Assembly (NCBI GenBank): GCA_024653865.1
Contig: JANLHD010000110.1
Span: 1 to 5,057, forward strand
Source of the DNA: an archaeon
GTDB lineage: Archaea > Iainarchaeota > Iainarchaeia > Iainarchaeales > Iainarchaeaceae
Reading direction: 5' to 3'
Length of the DNA stretch: 5,057 nt
The stretch's first letter is position 1. The number at the start of each line of letters is the position of its first letter. Positions 1 through 4,966 of this stretch are shown here, piece by piece. The notes beneath the pieces were generated by a model that was given only the letters and a program-made list of their open reading frames with translations, did not search any database and was not told the origin of the DNA. The translations under genes and the position numbers were made by a program.

Positions 1-71
1 TCCTTTCCGCATTCAGAGCAGGTTGCCTTGTGCATTTCGCGGGGTCCGCCAAAACTATTGTTGAATCCCAT
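1..71 (-). CDS. CxxC zinc-ribbon protein, N-terminal fragment
   Basis: Only the first 23 codons are in the window; the gene runs off the left edge. The product starts MGFNNSFGG, then PREMHKATCSECGK, with the first zinc-ligand pair at Cys18 and Cys21. The 'REMHKA-C-x-x-C-GK' signature matches the short archaeal zinc-ribbon proteins that carry a second CxxC roughly 17 residues later; that second pair is outside the window. Such proteins are presumed to bind zinc and perhaps nucleic acid, but their function is not established. The start is well supported by an SD site AAGGAG (80-85) eight bases before the ATG. The gene is divergent from the UPF0316 gene and may share the dyad promoter at 119-128. 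Confidence 0.75.
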   Translation of the reverse strand, partial: MGFNNSFGGPREMHKATCSECGK

Positions 72-79
72 GCTTTTCT

Positions 80-85
80 CTCCTT
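80..85 (-). promoter_or_regulatory. Shine-Dalgarno site of zinc-ribbon gene
   Basis: AAGGAG on the minus strand lies eight bases upstream of the ATG at 71. It is the clearest ribosome binding site in the window and fixes the start of the partial zinc-ribbon gene. Confidence 0.8.
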
Positions 86-118
86 GTTTACTATATCCTG
101 TAAAAACAATGAATCACT

Positions 119-128
119 GGTTATAACC
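119..128. promoter_or_regulatory. Palindromic TATA-like dyad, possible bidirectional promoter
   Basis: GGTTATAACC is a perfect 10-bp palindrome in the 89-bp gap between the divergent zinc-ribbon and UPF0316 genes. Its TTATAA core could act as a TATA box in both directions. With initiation about 25 bp downstream, the leftward transcript would have a leader of about 25 bases, leaving room for the SD at 80-85. The rightward transcript would have a leader of only about 12 bases before ATG 161, which fits the lack of an SD there. The role is inferred from position and composition. Confidence 0.45.
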
Positions 129-160
129 CATTATTCTTGCAAGCTTAACCAATTCCCTAT

Positions 161-832
161 ATGCGGGGGCTTTTAACACTATGTATTTGCGCAACGCCGG
201 TTTTTTCTTTGGTTTTTCTTTTTATTGCTTTCGTTCCTTATTTTGGCGTGGTTCTTGAGTCCTTTTTTTCTTGGGTTGCGCTTCCGCTTTTCATTTTTTT
301 CGCAAGGGTTGCGGATGTTTCGCTTGGCACCATTAGGCTTATTTTTATTTCAAAGGGCTTTCGCAACATCGCGCCCTTTATTGGTTTTTTCGAGATACTG
401 ATTTGGCTGTTTGCAATTTCCCAGATTGTGCAGAACCTTAGCGAGCCGCTTTTGATGGTTGCGTATGCGGGTGGATTCGCAACCGGCACCTATGTGGGCA
501 TTTTGATTGAGGAGAAGCTTTCCATAGGGAAGGTTCGGCTGAGAATTGTCGCGAAGAAAAGTTCGCTCGAAATAATGGCGGCCCTCAACACAAACAATTT
601 TCCCTTTACCGCGACAAGGGTGGATGACCCGGAGCCCGAGGCGAGGTCGATTTCGCTTCTTTTGGACAGGAAAAAAATTTCTAAAGTGCTTGCGATAATC
701 AGGGGTGTGAGCCCGAATGTTTTCTATTCAATTGAGGACGTGCGCTCGGTTTCGGAGGAGCCCCCGCACACCCACACATTCACCTTTTGGGAGTTCGCGA
801 AGAACCGCCTCCAATTCAAGAAGGGGAAGTGA
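161..832 (+). CDS. UPF0316 / DUF2179 (DUF5698) family membrane protein
   Basis: This 223-residue protein has about four hydrophobic segments (about residues 9-29, 35-50, 70-90 and 95-113), followed by a soluble domain (about 118-200). The features RVADVSLGTIRLIFISKG, a short glycine-rich segment 'YAGGFATGTYVG', and 'IEEKLSIGKVRLRIV' match the UPF0316 family (YebE-type), in which a membrane domain precedes a cytoplasmic DUF2179 domain. The biochemical function is unknown. Family members are usually about 170-190 residues and begin near the second hydrophobic segment here, so the first 30-35 residues are an extra N-terminal segment. ATG 161 is the first possible start after an in-frame stop at 146-148, but it has no SD. 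A GTG at 248 (Val30) would give the usual length, also without an SD. The Pro/His tail and basic end (PPHTHTFTFWEFAKNR) look non-conserved. The gene is convergent with the antitoxin-like gene. Confidence 0.8.
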   Translation: MRGLLTLCICATPVFSLVFLFIAFVPYFGVVLESFFSWVALPLFIFFARVADVSLGTIRLIFISKGFRNIAPFIGFFEILIWLFAISQIVQNLSEPLLMVAYAGGFATGTYVGILIEEKLSIGKVRLRIVAKKSSLEIMAALNTNNFPFTATRVDDPEPEARSISLLLDRKKISKVLAIIRGVSPNVFYSIEDVRSVSEEPPHTHTFTFWEFAKNRLQFKKGK

Positions 833-846
833 ATTTGGGAAGGGCA

Positions 847-1209
847 TCAATCGCTTTTCCCGAGAATTATTTGGAGTGAATCGTAATCCGAATTCAGCAG
901 GGTTTTTTGGCTCTGCTTTTTTTTTGTGAGCATGCCTGCTAATGCGAGTTGGTTTGCGTCGCGGCTCACGGCTTCTTGCTTTCTCTTGAGTTTTTTCGCT
1001 ATTTCCCCTATTGTTTTGTTTTTTCCACCGTGAATTACGTAGCTGACCAACTCGAGTTTTTTTGGGGACAAAAGCCGGCTGAGTTCCCCTGTGTTTTTCA
1101 GGTAAATTGTGTGTGTGCCGGGCTTTGCAGTGATTCTTTCAGGGTGCTCGAACACTTTTCTTATGTCATCTTCCATCTTTTCTCCGATTTTTATAATAAT
1201 GTTTTTCAT
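847..1209 (-). CDS. HVO_A0114-type winged-helix regulator, probable antitoxin
   Basis: From ATG 1209 the product is 120 residues. After an N-terminal part of about 40 residues containing 'KPGTHTIYLKN', residues 43-97 form a winged helix-turn-helix: GELSRLLSPKKLELVSYV, then TIGEIAKKLKRKQEAVSRD and NQLALAGMLTKKK. This matches the HVO_A0114-type putative DNA-binding family (typically LxxLLTPKRxELL, then IxELAxxLxR, then VxRDxxxLxxxGL). In archaea this family is often encoded beside small toxin-like proteins. The inner ATG is preferred because AAGG (1218-1221) lies eight bases upstream; ATG 1215 adds two residues and would be only two bases from AAGG. If the TATA-like sequence around 1236-1245 is used, transcription could begin near 1215, with almost no leader. 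The gene follows the toxin-like gene in the same direction. Probable role: neutralise the upstream product and repress the promoter through the palindrome at 1241-1261. Confidence 0.7.
   Translation of the reverse strand: MKNIIIKIGEKMEDDIRKVFEHPERITAKPGTHTIYLKNTGELSRLLSPKKLELVSYVIHGGKNKTIGEIAKKLKRKQEAVSRDANQLALAGMLTKKKQSQKTLLNSDYDSLQIILGKSD
917..925 (+). terminator. Possible oligo-T terminator for the UPF0316 transcript
   Basis: A run of nine T on the plus strand follows a shorter T6 (903-908), about 85 bp past the UPF0316 stop. Archaeal RNA polymerase can terminate at oligo-T tracts without a hairpin, so this is a plausible end for the rightward transcript. It lies inside the convergent antitoxin-like gene, where the same bases encode its Lys-rich stretch. 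The transcript would therefore be antisense to the antitoxin 3' end. This is inference from composition only. Confidence 0.3.
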
Positions 1210-1240
1210 AGCCATCGCCTTCTAAATAACTTCATATATT

Positions 1241-1261
1241 ATATAACCTATTAGGTTATAT
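1241..1261. promoter_or_regulatory. 21-bp perfect palindrome, putative operator of the antitoxin-like gene
   Basis: Arm ATATAACCTA (1241-1250), a single central T, then arm TAGGTTATAT (1252-1261) form a perfect inverted repeat. It ends one base before the toxin-like stop codon (1262-1264). Read on the minus strand, its left end runs into TTATATAATATAT, a good TATA-like element about 25-30 bp before the antitoxin-like start. A dimer bound here would block that promoter, the usual geometry for antitoxin autoregulation. The palindrome itself is certain; its role is inferred. Confidence 0.6.
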
Positions 1262-1591
1262 TTAATGGTTTTCTTCGTATTTCACCCGGTATATGTGCCA
1301 GTTGTCCCTGATGTTTTGCATAATCCTCATTACGGTGTCATAACTAATTTTTTCGGCGAGGTATTGTTTTTCTCTGTTCTTCGAATAGAACCTGTGCACA
1401 TTTGGATTTTCTTTTTTTGACGCGTCAAATCTAATTATCTCGGCCGGCCTTTCATTTATCATTGAAATCTGTGAAATCACGAATTCTTCCACTTGGCCGG
1501 ACAATTCCGAAAGAACTAGTTTGACAAAGAGCCGGTTTTCCTGTTTTCTCTCAAGCGATTCGTCAAACGAATATTCAATTCCTTTCTGCAT
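1262..1591 (-). CDS. Small toxin-like protein, tentatively DUF6516/TumE- or DUF7718-like
   Basis: The product is 109 residues, soluble and without a signal peptide. A strand-rich middle (about 21-43, LFVKLVLSEL then GQVEEFVISQI) is followed by 'EIIRFD' (Arg54, Asp56), 'NVHRFY' (His66) and a helical C-terminus ending NWHIYRVKYEENH. An Arg-aromatic-Asp motif followed by a conserved His resembles the RYD...H pattern of small archaeal families such as DUF6516 (TumE) and DUF7718, which can pair with HVO_A0114-type regulators. I could not confirm membership, so the call rests mainly on gene pairing. The start is the first ATG after an in-frame upstream stop; the nearest SD-like AAGGG is eight bases before it. 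The stop is 52 bp upstream of the preferred antitoxin-like start. No catalytic mechanism can be assigned. Confidence 0.5.
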   Translation of the reverse strand: MQKGIEYSFDESLERKQENRLFVKLVLSELSGQVEEFVISQISMINERPAEIIRFDASKKENPNVHRFYSKNREKQYLAEKISYDTVMRIMQNIRDNWHIYRVKYEENH

Positions 1592-1649
1592 CCCAAAGAC
1601 CCTTTTGTGTTAGGTTCTCCGCCCGCCAAACAAAGTAACGCCGCAGCGG

Positions 1650-1655
1650 TTTAAA
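1650..1655 (-). promoter_or_regulatory. Candidate TATA box of the toxin-like gene
   Basis: TTTAAA in the context AAAAAGCATTTAAACC on the minus strand lies about 60 bp before ATG 1591. Initiation about 25 bp downstream would give a leader of roughly 36 bases. It sits in the 103-bp gap after the ABC ATPase gene and suggests the toxin-like gene has its own promoter, although read-through from the transporter operon cannot be excluded. Confidence 0.4.
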
Positions 1656-1694
1656 TGCTTTTTAGGGGGTGGTTGCCGGTGCGACGAATTGGAA

Positions 1695-2381
1695 TCAGTA
1701 ACTTGCATGTATCTCTTTTTTGAGTTGCTGGAACTGTTGGGTGTACCTTATTTCCGGATTTCTGGGGCGTGTGAAGGGCACGTTGAACTCGTTTTCTATG
1801 CGCTTGTTTTTCATGAGAAGCACCCGCTCGCTTAAAAGTATTGCCTCGTCTATGTCGTGCGTTACGAGCAGGGTTGTGATGTTGTTTTTTTGCATGATTG
1901 TGTTTATCCACTCCTGCATTTCAAGCCGGGTGTAGGAATCAAGGCCCGCGAAGGGTTCATCGAGGAGCAGCAAATTCGGCTTTGACGCCATTGCCCTTCC
2001 GATGGCTATTCTTTGCTGCTGGCCTCCCGAGAGCTGGTGCGGGTAACTCGTTTCCTTTCCAGAAAGCCCGATTTTTTGCATTATTTCAATTGCCTCGGCC
2101 TCGGAGTATTTGCCCATCCCGAATGCGATGTTTTCTTGGGCATTCATCCATGGAAAAAGCGCGTTGTTCTGGAAAACAAAAGCAGTCCTTTTTGGTTTCC
2201 TGATTTCGCCGTCAAAATCCACGAGCCCTGCAAGCGCATTAAGGAGCGTTGTCTTGCCCTCACCGCTTTTCCCTACTATCGAGACGAATTCGCCTTTCCT
2301 TGCCTTAAGGAAAATATTCTTAAGTATGGGCTTGCCGTATTTCACGCTAAGGCCTTTCACTGAAACGTGTTCCATTGTCAT
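1695..2381 (-). CDS. ABC transporter ATPase, nitrate/sulfonate/taurine type
   Basis: This 228-residue cytoplasmic nucleotide-binding subunit powers the importer encoded with it. All ABC signatures are intact: Walker A GKSGEGKTT (37-45), Q-loop Gln71 in FVFQNNALFPW, signature LSGGQQQR (117-124), Walker B LLLLDEP (137-143) with catalytic Glu142, D-loop 'AGLD' (145-148) and switch His175 in VTHDIDEA. 'LFPWMNAQENIAFG' after the Q-loop is typical of the SsuB/TauB/NrtD group. Length is normal for a single domain, and there is no regulatory C-terminal extension. The ATG overlaps the permease stop by one base (TAATG), so translation is probably coupled; a second ATG two codons later is an alternative, and neither has a strong SD. 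Substrate specificity lies in the other subunits and cannot be read here. Confidence 0.93.
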   Translation of the reverse strand: MTMEHVSVKGLSVKYGKPILKNIFLKARKGEFVSIVGKSGEGKTTLLNALAGLVDFDGEIRKPKRTAFVFQNNALFPWMNAQENIAFGMGKYSEAEAIEIMQKIGLSGKETSYPHQLSGGQQQRIAIGRAMASKPNLLLLDEPFAGLDSYTRLEMQEWINTIMQKNNITTLLVTHDIDEAILLSERVLLMKNKRIENEFNVPFTRPRNPEIRYTQQFQQLKKEIHASY

Positions 2382-3124
2382 TACAACTCAGCCCATGGGA
2401 ACGCTTGTTTTGCACACCGGGTGAACAGGTAATCAGTCAATGCCGCGAGGAGCCCGAGCACTATTAATCCTGCAATCATCATGTCGGCCCTGTAAATTGT
2501 CTGCGCAGTTGCTATGAAGTAACCAATGCCTGAGGAGGCGCCTGCGAGTTCGCTCACAAAAACCATTATGAATGCAACCCCAATGCCGATTCTTACTCCG
2601 TTTATAATGAATGGTATTACTGCGGGAAAAATAACCTTTCTGAAAGTTTCAGCGCTTGACTTGGAAAAGACCTTGGCAGCCTTGATGTAATCCACGTGCA
2701 CCGTTTTTGCTCCGACCAAAACACTCAACCATACGGGAAAAAACACGGCGAAAGCGATTGAAAGTATTTTAGCAACGTCGCCTATGCCAAGCCATAAAAT
2801 CACCAATGGTATTAGTGCAACGGGCGGCATTGCCCGCACGACGTGCACCAGCGGGGCAACAGTTTCCTCAAAAAACAACATTCTCCCCATGGCGAGTCCT
2901 AAAACAATGCCAATTGTCGAACCTATTGCGCTGCCAATGGCCATTCTCCATGTGCTTGTGAAAACATCTTTGAGGAGATTTCCGCTTGAAAACCATTTTG
3001 CCCCCGCTTCAGCGACATCAAGCGGGGGCGGGAAAAGCGCCTCGCTTACAATTCCCGAATATGCTATCAGTTGCCATGCCAGGAGCACTGTGAAAAGGAA
3101 TGCTGCGGGTTTGAGGTATTGCAT
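2381..3124 (-). CDS. ABC transporter permease, SsuC/TauC/NrtB type
   Basis: This 247-residue inner component belongs to the binding-protein-dependent transport family. Hydrophobic segments lie at about 7-25, 62-83, 100-113, 118-138, 165-195 and 213-232. Family hallmarks are 'LFPPPLDV' (30-37), RAMPPVALIPLVILWLGIGD (97-116), and a cytoplasmic coupling loop with the EAA-like pattern 'KAAKVFSKSSAETF...IFP' (148-167), in which the usual Gly of the EAA loop is replaced by Ser. 'SSGIGYFIATAQ' near the end is also typical of this group. The ATG lies three bases after the stop of the binding-protein gene. An AGGGA-like SD lies about 8-10 bases upstream, inside the end of that gene. Codons about 32-42 contain a strong GC-rich inverted repeat, listed separately. 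Confidence 0.92.
   Translation of the reverse strand: MQYLKPAAFLFTVLLAWQLIAYSGIVSEALFPPPLDVAEAGAKWFSSGNLLKDVFTSTWRMAIGSAIGSTIGIVLGLAMGRMLFFEETVAPLVHVVRAMPPVALIPLVILWLGIGDVAKILSIAFAVFFPVWLSVLVGAKTVHVDYIKAAKVFSKSSAETFRKVIFPAVIPFIINGVRIGIGVAFIMVFVSELAGASSGIGYFIATAQTIYRADMMIAGLIVLGLLAALTDYLFTRCAKQAFPWAEL
3000..3029. repeat. GC-rich 10-bp inverted repeat in the permease coding region
   Basis: Arm GCCCCCGCTT (3000-3009), a 10-base loop, then arm AAGCGGGGGC (3020-3029) give a perfect stem with eight G:C pairs. In the operon mRNA it would fold about 95-125 bases after the permease start. It encodes the PPPLDVAEAGA stretch. The repeat is seen directly; a role in translation, mRNA stability or unequal expression along the operon is inference. 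Confidence 0.55.
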
Positions 3125-3127
3125 GGG

Positions 3128-4117
3128 TCAGTTCCCTGCCGCAGTAAACAAATCAGCCCTCAAAGCCGACTCAAAATCCGTGTTTGCTGCACTTTCCTCG
3201 GCTTTTCCGGTTTCTATTGCCCACTTCAGTTCATCCTGCCAGTTCTGCAAAAGTTGCGGTGTAATGCCGGTGTTGTACTCAAAATCAGCCCATACTTTTT
3301 CTATTATTTGCGGGTCAAATTTTGTGCGTCTAGCGACAATTTCTTTAGTCTCTTCCGGGTTTTCCTTCACAAATTTTTCCGCTTCAACCAGCGCCCTGAT
3401 GATGCGCTTCGCGGTTTCCGGGTTTCTGTCCACAAATTCCTTGTTTCCCGCCATTATGTATTTCGTCGGGTATGCCCCATAGGGCAGTTTGACTATTTTT
3501 GAATCAAATTCAGCCGTGCTTTCGGCGAAGGTCACATAAGGCTCGATGAATACAATGCCGTCAACCGAACCGTTTGCAAATGCCCCGGGCGCATCCTCTG
3601 GCTTCTGCCCTATTATTTCTATATTTTCTTTTGATATGTTGTATTCCTTCATAAACAGGTAAAGGGCGAATTCTGGGCCGCCGCCAAGAGCCGTGGATAT
3701 TTTCCTTTTGGTCTTGAAATAATCCGTCATCGAGGGGCTGTCGTCATCCCTTATTATCATCGGCGCCTCGTTGTGGTTGGTTCCCACTTCAGTGAGCACG
3801 TAAAAATCATTTCCCTGTGCCTTCGCCAGCATTGCAGGCAAGTCGCCGAGTGCTGCAAAATCCACGCTTCCCGCGAGCATTGCCTGGAAAGACAGCTTTC
3901 CTGCGCTGAATTCCTTCAGTTCAACATCAACGCCGTTCTTTTCGAAAAAACCCTTTTCATCTGCTATGTGCAGCAATGTGCTTGTCGGGGTTAATGTTAT
4001 CCCGACAACTGCTTTTTGATTTGCCGCCGGTGAATCCGCCTCGCTCGATGCGCAGCCCGCCAAAAGCACCAGCACAAGCGACAATATTGCAATTCCAACT
4101 AACTTTTCATTATCCAT
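3128..4117 (-). CDS. ABC importer substrate-binding lipoprotein, NMT1/SsuA/TauA type
   Basis: The 329-residue product begins with a lipoprotein signal peptide: Lys5, a hydrophobic stretch (6-19), then lipobox LLAGC with Cys22, followed by a Ser/Ala/Glu/Asp-rich linker. It should therefore be anchored on the outer face of the cytoplasmic membrane. The mature part has the two-lobed periplasmic-binding-protein II pattern of the nitrate/sulfonate/taurine/THI5 group: an early strand 'VVGITLTPTST', 'ADEKGFFEKNGVDVEL', 'QAMLAGSVDFAALGDLPAMLA', then in the second lobe 'GGGPEFALYLFMKEYNI' and 'FANGSVDGIVFIEPYV'. The family carries sulfonates, nitrate, pyrimidine vitamin precursors and others, so no ligand is assigned. 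ATG 4117 is chosen because GAGGTG lies nine bases upstream; a GTG at 4129 would add four residues but overlaps that SD. It is the first gene of the operon and divergent from the TrmB-family regulator. Confidence 0.9.
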   Translation of the reverse strand: MDNEKLVGIAILSLVLVLLAGCASSEADSPAANQKAVVGITLTPTSTLLHIADEKGFFEKNGVDVELKEFSAGKLSFQAMLAGSVDFAALGDLPAMLAKAQGNDFYVLTEVGTNHNEAPMIIRDDDSPSMTDYFKTKRKISTALGGGPEFALYLFMKEYNISKENIEIIGQKPEDAPGAFANGSVDGIVFIEPYVTFAESTAEFDSKIVKLPYGAYPTKYIMAGNKEFVDRNPETAKRIIRALVEAEKFVKENPEETKEIVARRTKFDPQIIEKVWADFEYNTGITPQLLQNWQDELKWAIETGKAEESAANTDFESALRADLFTAAGN

Positions 4118-4152
4118 TTTAATAGCCACCTCTTATACCTGATGCTGTGCTC

Positions 4153-4165
4153 ATAATTCATATGG
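4153..4165 (-). promoter_or_regulatory. Candidate TATA region of the ABC operon
   Basis: The minus strand reads CCATATGAATTAT here, an AT-rich element about 40-45 bp before ATG 4117. Initiation about 25 bp downstream would leave a leader of roughly 15-20 bases containing the GAGGTG ribosome site. It is a weak match to an archaeal TATA box. The 27-bp dyad lies immediately upstream of it. Confidence 0.3.
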
Positions 4166-4166
4166 C

Positions 4167-4193
4167 TATGTCTTCCTTGTTGAGGAGGACATA
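4167..4193. promoter_or_regulatory. 27-bp dyad, putative operator of the TrmB-family regulator
   Basis: Left arm TATGTCTTCCT (4167-4177), a 5-base spacer (4178-4182) and right arm AGGAGGACATA (4183-4193) match as an inverted repeat at 10 of 11 positions; the one mismatch is the 4173/4187 pair. It lies in the 114-bp region between the divergent TrmB-family gene and the ABC operon, just upstream of the candidate TATA boxes on both sides. That is a natural place for a dimeric regulator controlling both promoters. The dyad is seen directly; the binding partner is inferred from gene order. Confidence 0.6.
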
Positions 4194-4202
4194 AGCATAA
4201 CC

Positions 4203-4209
4203 TTTTAAT
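4203..4209 (+). promoter_or_regulatory. Candidate TATA box of the TrmB-family gene
   Basis: TTTTAAT centred about 26 bp before ATG 4232 is at the distance expected for a leaderless archaeal transcript. No good SD precedes the ATG: the nearest GAGG is 13 bases away, which fits leaderless initiation. Confidence 0.4.
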
Positions 4210-4231
4210 GTATTGAGGCATAAATCACTTT

Positions 4232-4966
4232 ATGGAATTTGATTTTTTGCGCGAGCTTGGGCTTACGCCCAATGAGATAAAGATTTACTCAACGCTGCTT
4301 GGTATTGGCTCCACAAGTTCCGGAAAAATAACTTATGAGTGCGGGCTGCACCGCTCACGTGTTTATGAGGGGCTGAACAGGCTTGTAGAAAAAGGCCTCG
4401 TAAGCTTTGTGAAAAAGGGCAGCGTGACATTTTTCGAGGCTACCTCGTCGGAAAAAATACTTGACGTGCTTGAGGATGAAAAAAGCGGGGTAGAAAAAAG
4501 GATTGCCCGCGTAAAAAAGTACATTCCTGAGCTGAATAAGTTCAGGGAATCAAAACCGACCGCCGAGGCATACATATTGCAGGGGCTTGAGGGTTTCAAG
4601 GTAATGAGGCGCGAGACATTGAAATTTCCCAAAACCGAGCTTTTGATGCTTGGGGCGATTGCAAAGGAACCGAAAGTACTGCCGCTGTTTTACCAGAAAT
4701 GGAATGCTGAGAGGAAGAAAAATGGGATAAAAATAAGGAACCTTTACAAGGCGGATGTTAAGGGGATTAAACCGGAGTATTATGACAAGAGGCGCTTTCT
4801 TCCTCCGCACATTTCAAACCCCGCCGTCATAAACATTTATGGCGACCGCGTCGTGAATGTGCTTTGGAAGGGCGATTATCCTTTGTGCTTTATGATGGTG
4901 AATAAGGATATTGCGGATGCGTACCGGAATTATTTTGAGATGCTCTGGAAATCCTCGGAAAAATAA
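4232..4966 (+). CDS. TrmB-family transcriptional regulator
   Basis: This 244-residue cytoplasmic DNA-binding protein has an N-terminal winged helix (about 5-70): 'LGLTPNEIKIYSTLLGIG', then GLHRSRVYEGLNRLVEKGLV with the probable recognition helix at 39-53, then the wing 'VKKGSVTFFEA'. A charged helix (about 73-105) probably serves dimerisation. Residues about 110-240 form an alpha/beta domain like the middle domain of TrmB proteins ('EAYILQGLEGFKVMRRETL', 'LLMLGAIAKEP', 'VINIYGDRVVNVLWKGDYP'). It is shorter than Thermococcus TrmB (about 340 residues) and lacks the C-terminal sugar-binding part, so the effector need not be a sugar. ATG 4232 has no close SD and is probably leaderless. Divergent orientation to the ABC operon with a shared 27-bp dyad suggests that it regulates the importer and itself. 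Confidence 0.85.
   Translation: MEFDFLRELGLTPNEIKIYSTLLGIGSTSSGKITYECGLHRSRVYEGLNRLVEKGLVSFVKKGSVTFFEATSSEKILDVLEDEKSGVEKRIARVKKYIPELNKFRESKPTAEAYILQGLEGFKVMRRETLKFPKTELLMLGAIAKEPKVLPLFYQKWNAERKKNGIKIRNLYKADVKGIKPEYYDKRRFLPPHISNPAVINIYGDRVVNVLWKGDYPLCFMMVNKDIADAYRNYFEMLWKSSEK

Noticed and set aside
949..1254. Plus-strand open frame of 101 codons opposite the antitoxin-like gene
   Set aside because: It is antisense to a well-supported wHTH gene, its Phe/Cys/Val-rich product resembles no family, and it has no ribosome site; it is the complement of Lys/Glu-rich coding.
1641..1649. CCGCAGCGG inverted repeat as a terminator after the ABC operon or an operator for the toxin-like gene
   Set aside because: The stem is only four base pairs with a one-base loop and no T-tract follows on the minus strand, so it is too weak to call.
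1592..1694. Insertion boundaries or direct repeats around the toxin-antitoxin-like pair
   Set aside because: I compared the gaps at 833-846 and 1592-1694 and saw no matching direct repeats or inverted ends, so mobility of the pair is not supported.
1898..2424. Three overlapping plus-strand open frames opposite the ABC ATPase gene
   Set aside because: The ATPase frame carries every ABC motif, and the plus-strand products show no domain logic.
2784..3502. Plus-strand open frames of 232 and 143 codons opposite the permease and binding-protein genes
   Set aside because: They span the junction of two clear minus-strand genes and have compositions typical of antisense shadows.
4118..4231. Riboswitch, such as TPP, ahead of the NMT1-type operon
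   Set aside because: The region is only 114 bp shared by two promoters, and no riboswitch core such as the TPP CUGAGA pattern is seen in the leader; a DNA operator explains the symmetry better.
4363..4810. Minus-strand open frames opposite the TrmB-family gene
   Set aside because: The plus-strand product has a coherent winged helix and TrmB-like domain; the minus-strand frames have no recognisable features.
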